Source of the DNA: Hymenolepis diminuta
Lineage: Eukaryota > Platyhelminthes > Cestoda > Cyclophyllidea > Hymenolepididae
Direction of reading: 5' to 3'
NCBI GenBank assembly: GCA_900708905.1
Contig: CAADRB010000026.1
Location: forward strand, 1,380,551-1,444,550
Length of the DNA stretch: 64,000 bases
Position numbers and translations under genes: made by a program. Positions within the stretch are counted from its first letter, which is position 1, and every line of letters begins with the position of its first letter. The notes below the pieces were generated by a model. The model did not search any database and was not told where the DNA came from. It saw only the letters and a list, made by a program, of their open reading frames with translations. This document shows, piece after piece, positions 28,501 to 40,500 of this stretch.

Positions 28501-31500
28501 AAACCGACACTTTGAAGGGGACGGAATGTGATATATTCGTATCGAAGCCACAAAGCACGCTAGTAGCTGGCCCACACCCCAGTTATCCACGCCTGGGGAG
28601 CGAAATAACGGTAAAGCCAAGTCAGAAGTTATTGTGGCTATTGGCTAGATCAGGCTACATAGTCATCGGTCGCTATCGCTCCTGGTAGAGCTAAGTGGAT
28701 ATGAAGTGAATGACCGTTTACTCTCACCATTTCTAATCTGTATGCTTCATAGTCCTTAATTTCATCCTTCATATAACCTTTTATGCTTTTTCAAACTTGC
28801 TTGTCAAATCTATATGATGTTTAATAATAAAGATCTATCTAAACAATGTTACCTACGGCAAAAAACATCAAACTTCTGGCCTTATCAAAACCACGCATTC
28901 TGGACCAATTAAATTCGCTGAGTGCTCTATTAAGCTAATGTCCTTTTTTTAATAGAATATAAATAAATAGTCCTTTATAATCAAACTTTCTGCGGACATT
29001 AAGTGTTAAAACTATTTTATGGAATCTAATAAATGAAGAGTACATCCGTTATAACTCCTGTCATTTAAAGTATAGCTAGTATTCTGACCATTAGAAATGG
29101 TATGATCAACCGCCCAGATTATTTACATTTCTTACCAACGACAAGGTAAAAATATTGCAATTTTTCACCGTTAGAAGGCATTTCAATGAGGAATTGCAGA
29201 TGATTCGTCAACCACGGCAAATTTCAGATATATTTTTCTTCAAATGGGCAAGAAAGAAGCTGAAAATAAGAGCTTACATAGTTTTTCCAGCCATTCATAC
29301 TAATGAATTGCTTAAAAACCTCCGAATATCGGGGGTATCGATTCATTCCAGAGGAAAGGAGATTCAGAACATTGGAGCTTTAAGCAATGAACTGTGTCCA
29401 TTAATTTGAAACTGCACATCCTGAACCAAAGAAGTCTACAAATGAGGTCTCTTTTAATCCCATAATGTAATTCATAACTGATACCCGATTCCCCTTTCCC
29501 CCTCCCCCTTTTGACTACTTAGATTATTCTTGTTCCATTTAAAGGCGCTTTGTTTACGGTTAAAAGTTGTGAACATTGGTGTTGCCGCAAGCAATGGTGA
29601 TGTCATACCTCAAACTCCGCACCAATTGACCATACCTTGATATTCATTAAGCAAATAACCTGGTGACTATGGGGTTTCTGAGTTCGTACCTGAGAATGCA
29701 ATCTCGACACTGCTGCTATTACTAACTAACCAATTCCTACGTAAACAATTCCTTATCAGGAAATTCATTTCCTTAATAAATCAACAATCGTATGACCGTC
29801 ATTTCCCTTCTTTCCATCTTCCCGAATTTGAGCAACTGTAGCCACAGTGTAACTTCTGTAGACACCTAGTAGAATTGTAGAGACAGTCTAGATCATACCA
29901 GTGGCAACATACCTTTATAAAATCACTTACTCCGAGCTCGACGCTTCGTTTCAAGTCCTCCCTCTCCGCCTCTTCTTGCTTTTGATGCAACTGTGCCGAT
30001 GTGATTTTATTCGATAGTAGAGATTGCACATTTCTCGCCGATTGTTGAGTCGAAGGAAGATTGGAAATTTTAATCCCCCCAATAGTTGTTTTCGAATGTT
30101 TTCCGTCCTCATCCTCATCTTCAGAACTCTTCTCTTCGTCTTCCTCGTCTGTTGAAAGAAGTTCGGGATTGGAAAGAACCCGATTCTGGAGGTCAAAGAT
30201 ACGCTGACACTCCTCTCGGTAACAGCGGATTTGTTCAGCCATTGAAAGACGGTTGCCACGGGCGAATTTTGCCGTGTCTTCTTCCTCACCCTGCTTAGCA
30301 CGTTCTGTGGAGGTGAATCGAACCATATCGATTATTTCCCATCTGGAAAAAAATGGCACATTAATCACCGTGCAACACTGGTGATATGAATTAAACAAAC
30401 TGCGTCGAGTATTTCATCATCTTAAGTTAAAAAGAATAGATGGATGTTTCAAACTACTCTTCTGAACTTTCTAAAACAATCTAATGCCTCTATTTGAATT
30501 TTAAAAAAAGAAATAGCAACAGCTACATATAACACTGACATTTGTAAAGTAAATTATGTAGAATTGTTCGGTAGGCCACTCTATGAAAGAATAGCGAATT
30601 TCCATAATGCAAGGAATTGCTAAGAATGGAATTCACCTTACGCGAACGATGATCATCAAGCTCTGTTAAAATTTTTCGCTATCTTAGCTCTGTCACATTA
30701 ATATCATGTAAACTGCTCACTATCTTGTAAGCTCATTTGGGGAAAAAAATGAACTGAAGTAGCAAAACCCGCAATCACAGTTAAAATTCTGGTCAGTAAG
30801 CAATGGACATTGTGGACAAGAATTCGCTGAATAATCCAGGTGATGATTCATGAAAGTTGAATTTTGGAAGTAAACATAGTACAACCCCAATCCGAAAATC
30901 ACATTAGGTAAGAATCTTTGATACCTTGGCGTTTTTAGCTTCTTTCTTGATCCCCTCCTCTTTACCATTTATTGGACTTTCCGTTAAACGATTTCAATTG
31001 CTTACTTAAATTAAGAATTTCAAATTCTTTGCCTTGCTAAAATAATAATAAACAAGTATGAAACCTGGTTGGAGTAGTGGCCTAATATGATCAAACTGTA
31101 AAAGTATTATTAATTAATAAAAAAGAAACAAGGCAAGTTGTAGCTCTGACATTCGTTCAGCACAGAATATCATATCAGTTCATAGTAATACTCCTGAAAC
31201 CCCAAAAACATAATCCTGTGGTATAAGAACAGCGCTTCCTACTGCTATCAGTAGTAGGTCTCTAAAGTATACCCCGAGGTGACTAAACTTCACCCTAGAG
31301 ACGGCTTAACAACCAAACTCCAGAGTATCTAAGAAAACAACACGCCTATTAGAATCAATGTATCTGTTTTAATAGATATTTCGCAATGACTGCCGAAATG
31401 AAAGTAGATTATCTAGAAAAGGTAGGAAAATTCCAAAAAAGGAAGGACCGATCAAATCGAAAGACCTCCGTAAGTATAACCAGTTTGTAAAAAAATGCTA

Positions 31501-34500
31501 GATTTGTAATCTTTTGTTTGTACATTTAAAGTACCAAACCAATTTGACTTCTACTCTCAATTTGCATGCTACTTATAATAATAAAGTAACCATTATTTTA
31601 CCGTTTAAAAGTAGCAAGCTCATTTTCACTAATACCAAAACCTCGCAGCATCTCTCTGGCCTCCCGAAGACGCAATTTTCGAAGATCTGCATCGGTACCA
31701 GTGACATTTTTGTGTTTGAGGAGACCTCGAGCTTCACCACCAGCCAGGCGAAAGAGAGCACCAGGTTTTGCCGAGGTTTTTGAGTAGGAGAAGGCTTCAC
31801 CACAGCCGGTTGGGTCGGCCGGACCGTGAAGTTCCAGGAAGCATCCACCACGTTGAGCCGCAAGGAAGGCGCGTGTGGTATTCCAGGGTGCAGCTCGAAC
31901 TTCGTCTTCCATCTTGGGCTGGAGGAGAAATAATCAATAACGACTATTTACAACTGTCGCATATTTTCAATAAGATGAAATAGGTAAGCACACATGAACA
32001 TAGGATATGCTGGGGGATTAAGTATTAGAGAATGAAGCCGTACTCATAGCTCAGTGAAATGCTAATAGACTAAGGTGCTGACTATATCTATACCAGAGTT
32101 GGTCAAAATTACCTGGGCTTATTTAAACAAACAGATCAAAAAGATAACACCAGAGAAGGGAAGTGTTTACTAACACTAATATATTGAGCTGAGAAGTAGC
32201 ACAGCGAAGCTCGACCCTTAACCATTATTAATCTATACAATTGGTTAGGACATTCATTTTGAATAAATATTTATAATAAATCCATTAGAAGGTTGTACCA
32301 AAGATACGATAAAGACAAATAGTTAGAGCTTTCAATATCACAATTACTGAGGAAAGGGAAGGGGATTGTTAAATTCGAGGCTCTTAGTGCCGAAATCAAC
32401 TATTTATGCACAGTCCAAGTTGCGATTGGCACCGCTTTGACCATAAGATCTTCTTGATTAGAACATTTGAAAGTATTTTGTCCAGTTAAAGCTAAAAATG
32501 AAATCGGTTGCATGAAAGTTTTCAAGAGCGAAGAGTTATATTAATCCGCATTTTCATAATCCCGTGCTTCCCCTCATGGATTTACAGAACCGCAACTTGT
32601 AATCAGTACATTTAGCCTTACAATGGTGACAACCCTAGCAAGATGTTACAAGCCAACATGAATTTAACACGAGTATGAAACCGGTACTCTCTAACTTATT
32701 AAACGCTACGCCACTAATACGCTGGAAACATTTGAAAGCCTCAGGCTGAACTAACAACACACTTTCAAACTGTGAATAATAAAACATCCCCAGCTTTCGT
32801 TCCAAGTCAGTTAATTAAATGAGGTACCTTTTAAAATTAGTTGTAAGATAATAAAAAAAATCTATTTACTTGACCCTCTTCATTTTCCTCCTGATTCTCC
32901 TCCAGTACAAAGAGCGACTTTTCACCATAACCAGCATCCTTGAGTCGCAGTTCAGCGGCTTGCATACTTGCATAAGCACAGTAGTCCTCCGGAGAGACCA
33001 GATATCTCAATTCCTCTTCCGACGGCATTCGATATTCCGGTCGTAGGACCCACCAACTCGCATCTGTTCCAGTTCTTTTAAATTCAGCGCAAGTTTTAAG
33101 CCTCTTTCGGACAGTACTCTCTGAATGATACGGAAATGCCGACCTAATCTCCTCCATTTTTATTCTCTTTGGTGTTTCCTTACTCTTGAGGAAGAGTCTC
33201 AGGATATAAACTGTAAGAAAGTCCCTCACGAAATTGTTGGCTCGCTTGGAATTCGGTCCGGGTACCTCCATAAGGGGCACTTCTTGACCAACAGTGAATG
33301 CTATGGGTACTTTTCGAATATAGAGGCCATTTTTATTTCGAATTAGCAGGAAGTCTGTTGGGAGAGTTTTGTGTTGGAATAACGGTGCCCGGAACATGTT
33401 GTTCTCCATACTCTGTAGACATCCGCCAGGACGTACAACACCTAAGAATGGAGAGTCAGTGCTGCCAACATTAACAAGGGATCCATAGGGAAGGTCAGGG
33501 GGTGAACTATTTCCAGCAGGATCGGGGGAAAGCGAGGGGTCTTTGGGTACAAGGGGTCGGTAGTAATTGACCAGCCGCGTCGCCATACCAATTTGATTGA
33601 GAAAGGGAGGAAACTCTTCGGAGTACTCAAAGAGGACAATGTCACCATCGCAACCGGAGAGATCTTGTGGATTGCGCATGAAAAAGATATCACCACCACC
33701 CGCAGCCATTTTCTCGTCCTCTCTGTCCTTGGCTTTGCGTTGAATGAGTTTGGTGAGATTGTTCACGGCTATTGGGACGTCGTATTGTGAGGAAACTCCC
33801 TTTGTATATCTAAAAAGGTAGAGAGAATTTAATAAGATAAATCAATTCCATTATATAAAGTGATTAACTACCTGGGACCTATTCCAAAGCTTTGAAACAG
33901 GATGTTGTGAATTAAAACCGTTAAGTAAAATGTAGACAACCTAGAGAATTCAAATGAAGCAAAGCTTTCTCAGTTCTTTCCTTCATCCCTTAACGAACTA
34001 TATCCAAGGAGCTTGGAAGAATCATTAGTATTTAATGATTTTAGTTCATAACGCAATGGGAATACAGTTAACTTACACCTTCATAGGTACACGATGAAAC
34101 TGTCGCAGCATCTGGGTAGAGCTCTGTGGAGGAAAGAAGGGAGGCCAAAGTTCAACAGCAGGGTTGCTATGCTGAAGGGGGCCACACCGCGCAAGGCTAC
34201 CCGAAAGACCACCGGATCGAACAGCATAGAACTCGTCGTTGGAGATGTTGAAGGGATCCTTGGGTGGTAGGCCTGATGCTGCAGCAGCCGCCGAAGCTAA
34301 ATCACTGTTTGTCGCATCCTCTCCCCCCTCACCAGTACCATTTGCATCTTCAGTACCGCTGTCAGATTTGTTGTCGTTCCATTCACCTTCTGCTAATAAT
34401 CCCACCTAAAATAAGGAGAAATAAGGGCATAACAGATTGCTATGGCTTATATTTTTCAGGTCCTATTTCATTAACTTTATGCTCCCAAAATTTACCTGAC

Positions 34501-37500
34501 TTTTTTACGTTGTTGTTACCATAAATCATTTCCTATTCGTCCTTTGGCCGTAATGTACCGTACACATCTCGTTATAAACTAATTAGCCTCCCAAAATAGC
34601 CTGCAAAAGTCAGATCTGAATAATAATACGTAATTCCCTTAATGTTTGCCTGTATTCCAAAATTATGCAACCCAATGACCCTACAATTTAGCACATCTTA
34701 ACAAGTATGCCAATTTAATTTAAAAAAAAAGAAATCAATTTAATTTTCTCGAGAAAAAATTATTCATTTTATCCAACACACTTCAATTGGGGTATTTTGA
34801 GTAGAGACCTATTTTATTCACTGGTCTGGTCCATGGATTCGAATGATCTCACGTCTGTGATGTTAAGAGCCTGTTGATCAGCCGGTTATGTTATTCTGAT
34901 CTATTTGTGCTGATATGTCAATCATCATATTTTCACCGGTCACCGAATTGCGAAGAATTTCGTTTTCTATCTTATGAGTCTGTTAAAACTATGCGAAACA
35001 GACCCCTTCGATTACTCCTCACTTTTTTCCCTTAGTCGAATAGACGTATTCAGCTTCTGTCAGTCTCCTGGCTCTGGATATAACGGGGATGAAAAATTTT
35101 AGTGGCATAGGATGGTTGGGTGTTGAACTATCCCAGGTTTTACAGTTAGAAGTTTAATGCATGGCATTCTAGAAGCAGTAGAAAGCCCCAATTTTATAGC
35201 ACGACAATACCTTGTCGCATCCATGAACGGGAAGATAGGACTAGTATGTGTATTTCAAACATAGGAGAGCTCACTAAGGTTCACAGGGTGAATTTTAATG
35301 TCTTAAGTAGAATCAACTAGCTGCTCTTGGTTATCAGAAGAAACAAATAAATCGACATGTTATAAACAACTTATTCTTAGTCTACTAATCAATAATCTCT
35401 GAACACCGCAGAAATGCACTTACTCAGGAATTAAGGGTCAAGTTGTAAACTTTCGGACTTTGAACAGCTACTCATTTCTAGAATTCTCCAGGCCGTATGA
35501 GAAACGGCCTTACGACACTCGTTTAGGGGAAAAAGAACATTTAAAATTGCCTATTAAAAAACTCATAAGAGATAAGTGCGGAGGGCACTCTAGATAACTT
35601 AATGGTAAAATCTTGATCTCCAATTTAACAGTTTATTTCTTATAATTAACTTACGTGCTTGAGGCGCAGCGACCAACGAGGACCTTCATAAAGTCAGAGG
35701 TCGCAGGACCCAATATCTCAATACTGGTTAAAACTCATCAAGAGAGGGACATCAGAATATGGGTTTCTCATCAACATCACCTCTTTAACGAACTTGGAAT
35801 TTCGGTAAATCTAACCGAACGTTAAACCAAAACAATTCACTAAGGGATACCCGTGTGAAATGTAAATGCTAAACAAATTAAGGCTGATGTCAGTTTCTCT
35901 GAAATGTTATCCTCTAAATGTTGAAAATTTTTAGAAAAATATACATCGTGCAGTTTTTAATTAAAAGCCAAAGATGGCAACATTGGCAGTAAAATTTTAT
36001 AAAATTCAAATATTTCAGTTTAAATTCTACCATACGAGGTCCATAAAATGACATTAGCTCACTATAACGCAAAATTCCACCAAACTATTCACTTTAAATA
36101 AAGATACTGTGGAAAAGTAGACCTCGACAAGGCAAGCCTATTAGTGGTGTCAAAAACATTTTTGGCCAGTAGAAGGTATCCTAGAGTCACTTTCATGAGA
36201 AGCTCACATTCGATCGCTTCTCCTATTAGTCGGTCATTCACATACACTGATAAGCGTCATCTGATCTCTGGCTTGGTAGACGTGCAAGTTAACCACTGCA
36301 CCATTACACTGTATAATTTATTATTCACCTACTTATACCATTTAAAGGCACATAAACAAAAATAAAAGGTAACCTGCCTTTCCAAGAATCCTCTTGACCT
36401 TTTCAGCTCCCTTCTCAGCTTTAGCAAGGGCTCCAGTGAGAGTACCTCTTGTAGAAGCATATCCAAATGTGACATGAAAGCTGGCTTTATTCACATGACT
36501 ACCATCCTGTTGCCCATGCTGAGGCTTGTTCTTCTTCGCAGCACTCTGTGCCATAGCCGCTTCAATCTCATCATCATTCTGCACTGCATCCAGCAAACAG
36601 TCTTCATCGTTCTTATTCAGTGTCAGCAGATGAGGCTTCATGATGGCTTCACAGGCCAATTCCGGATCATATATAATCGAATTGCCCCAGGAGCCGTCTC
36701 TAAGTGTGGGGTTAACATTCGCGGGGAAGATAGAGTAGAGGATATTCGAAGCCGACGCACTGTTGGACGTCGACATAGTAGTCGAAGGGCGGAGAGTTGA
36801 CGGTGCTTGGCTAACACCGCCTTCAACACTCTGAAGTACTCCTGCAGTAACACCACTGCCTGGAGTGTGATGTGAAGATGAAACCATTGAAGCTGTAGTC
36901 GACTGCTGACCAGCAATCACCTTACTACTGAGGACTCCTCGGCAGATGCCCTGGTAGGCGTCCATGAAAGAGGCCATTGTGCGGCATTCAATTGACGGGA
37001 CCCAGCCTGCGTCGGCAGCGTTGCGGATTAGACTGGCGTGTTGCTTTTTAGCGTACTTTTGGGTATCATAGATAACCTCTTTTTCCCATCGTGTGAGCTC
37101 ATAGGTGTGGAACATCTCCTCGTCATATATTTCCTCGGCCTCTTCCTTTATGCCTTTCAGAGGAATTTCGGGAAATTCAATTTTGTAGGGAAATTCAGGC
37201 AGCGATGCCTTCAATTCTAAAGATGAAGGAATAAAGGAGGAGGGTCAGAATAGGGAATATTTTAAATACGGACTTATAAATCACCATAATTGAAAAACCA
37301 ACAAAAGCCATTCTACTTTCTATAAATTTGAATAACATCTCAGGGGGAATTTCAGTGATTTCAAATGCCTAATATTTCAAAATATCGGAATGCTATTTTG
37401 ACTTCTTGACGAATCAAAGACAAAACTAACTTTTGAAGAACACGTTCAATTCTAAATCTCCCAAGCCTCTTAGAAAAAGCGCTCACGACATCTGATTTGG

Positions 37501-40500
37501 GTAGAGGGAAGGTATTCTAAAGCCACTCTTATGAGAAATTGGCATTCTACAATCCCTCTTGTTGATCGGAATTAAACAGTGCGGTTGATCACACATGTTC
37601 CACGATGGGCATTGATCGCCAAACTTCCAAACTGGCAGACGTGAAGATTGAACACGGCGCCACTGGAACATAGTAAAATATGGGAAAAAATTTTAGACTA
37701 GCATTTTACAAATGAATGATAAACCTTACAAAAAAGCCTCCATAATGAGTACGATGAAATGAGCCTCTAATCGATCAGACCACACTGCTATTAAGTCTAT
37801 AAATATCTGTCAGTAACTGCGAATTGATAGGTGGTACAGCAAGCAGATGTCTATCAACACCTGGCAATTAGAAATGATCGAGTGGCGATAAGATCTCTAC
37901 TCTAGTGTCTACAGGCGGCCCCGCTGTGTGTTTGCGTGGTTGCACATAGATACCTGAACAGGTGTCGATCATCGTGCCAAGGTACCGACGACGAGACATG
38001 ATTGACGCCTAAACCTAATTTACTCATTAATAAATTTGGATGGCTTGCCTGCCACCTCCGAAATGATCTGACAACTAGTGACTTGACTTATTCTATCTAT
38101 TCGATGAATGTGGCCCCGATAGACTCAACGATATTACAATAAGTTTTCTACTTTGTCTTAAATTCGGAGAATTTACCCATTTTATAAGTGATCTCTGTTA
38201 AAACTGCATGAAACATACCCCGAAAACACTATCTCTCACATCTATGGAGTAAACCCATTCAACTTCTCTTCTGACTTTTGATACATTAAGAGGGGAGGGG
38301 GGAGGGGGGAATTAGCATACTTGAGGTGTAAGTTTAGTCCTCCAAGGCTATGTGGTTAGCAGTTTAATATTGTGGACATCCTAGTTAGTAATAGGAAGCG
38401 TTAACCGTATGCCGAAGAGTAACTAGTGACAATAACGAGAATGGCATTATCTCATAAACAACAAGCTTTTGTAATAAAATTGCAGAGGGTCTAAGCCCTG
38501 TGATTTTTAGTCTCCCGATTCACCAAGCACACATATCCTTTCAGGACTGCAAGCCCATAGCAAGAGCAAAAGTAAAACTAGTTCGACCTGGGCTTGAACC
38601 GAGTACCTTCCGTGTTTGATGCGGATATGATAACCAATACACCACCGACCGTAAGATAGTGTCTTAATGAATACTACTGATATTTGATTAACTGAATAAG
38701 TTGTAGTTTGACCAACAACGGCAAACTAACGAGAAGGATATCAATAAGAAACTGACTGAGTAATACTTAAGGGCCGCCATAATGAACCAGAACGATCCAT
38801 GCTAATCAGAATGGCTGCAGTATTTAATCACAATCACGTTTTACCTTGTAAATTACTCGGCACGAAAAGGAGCCAACCGACATCCAGAGCCCTGCAGATA
38901 CTATCGAAGAGCACAAATAGCCTTCGTGGGACTTCTGGTATACCCGTGCTCCCTTGTATCGTGTTGCATTGTGTACCTTTTCTCTAATAAACTTTAATTC
39001 TACTCAGACCAATTACACATAATTAGGCTCAAATTTGCCTTTCAACCATACAGAAAAGTTCAAATTATGTCATGTGTACGTCTTCTATAAGTGCAACATA
39101 GAGTGCGGAATTATTGGGAAATTGGTCTAAAAATTATACAAGTGCTTACCTTCGAGAATAGGCACTTGTTTTTCGTCTTCCGAGCCCTCCGAAGGGAGGC
39201 TATTCTTGAGCCAGCCATCCCACTTTTCGACATCCATATCTCGAGGAACATTGTATAAATCATACCAGAATTTCCCGATACCCTCTCTGAAGGAGCTGAA
39301 AGAGAAAACAGCAAATGTGGAATTAAAAAAAGAGAACAAGAACAACGGCAAAACTCGAAGTGACTAAACACCATCCCAGGCTACTTAACCAACAACCCTA
39401 ATTTACACAGTTAGAAGTTGGAAGAGTATGCTGTTTGTACATAATAACTCATACCTCAGTTGATAACTTTATATTGTTCGCTCATCGACGAACAGATAAC
39501 GTAAAATCACACAATTCACTTAAGTCGCGCTGTTTAATGCAACCACATTTTCACTTGCTTTTGCCCTCCTTTCCGATTCTAATTCTACTTCCTAATCCTT
39601 CTTCCAATCCCCTCTCATTTATTTCCAGTTTTTCAATATACATGTAGCTCTACTTAACTCTTGGTCCTCTCACTTCGGAGAGACTTGTGTATCCTATTGG
39701 TATATAAAAAGCTAATAGTTATCATAGTTCGTATACCAATTTTTTCCCTGTTTTCTTCTCTGTAAATATCGAGCCTCATACTGCCCATTGCTTTTTAATT
39801 GATTACTGATTCATCACAGCTATCTAATTCCTGCGTATAAAGCTTCCCTTCTTTCTATCAAACAGCTTCCCAGGTTACAAGTTAAGAGTCTGATGCTTCC
39901 CCTATGTTCCGTTGTAATGCAAGCATTTAACTACTGTCTGACTCTTATATTGATACTATCTGAGCCAACAAGATTATCTAGGTCATTCATGACAGATAAC
40001 AACCCATTTTAAAGAGCATTAAATCATCTCTTACAGAATTTGAAGTTTGCGTTTATTCTCCCCCGCGTTCGGTTTTGAATCGCCTACAGCCGTATTTGTG
40101 TCAGTCGCCGTATCCCTATTAATAGAATCGCTACAACGGACTGATTTTTTTGGGATCTTTTTTTCGCCCGATTCAGCATTGGTGCTGGTGCCGTTTTTGG
40201 CCCCTTCATTGGCGCTCTCGATCTCAGCCAGGCGCTTGGCGAAGGATACATGCCACCAGGAGCGATTTGAACCCGCCAGACAGTTCTCATTGGGATCAGC
40301 GGGCGTTTGGAGAATTCGTAAATCATCATGTTTCTCGGCCTCTTCATACTGCTCCTTCCTGGTTGGGATTTCACCCAGATCCAAGAGATTATTGTATATC
40401 AAATGAGGCCTGTTAAAATAACAAAAAAAATACTGTACTTATTCATGTGTAAAAGCAATGAAGAAAGCCAACCTATCGTGTATTTGTTGTTTTGACGTTA

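Noticed and set aside
29155..29409. Nested plus-strand gene in TAF1 intron 9
   Set aside because: 84 codons without recognisable domain, promoter or splice partners; expected by chance in an intron of this size.
38583..38650. Functional tRNA gene
   Set aside because: A and B boxes are present but the acceptor stem does not pair and the 3' side runs into unrelated sequence; the same applies to 57800-57865 and 59059-59120.
40047..40416. Overlapping plus-strand open frames of 88-119 codons
   Set aside because: They are antisense to TAF1 exon 3, whose frame joins neatly to exons 2 and 4.
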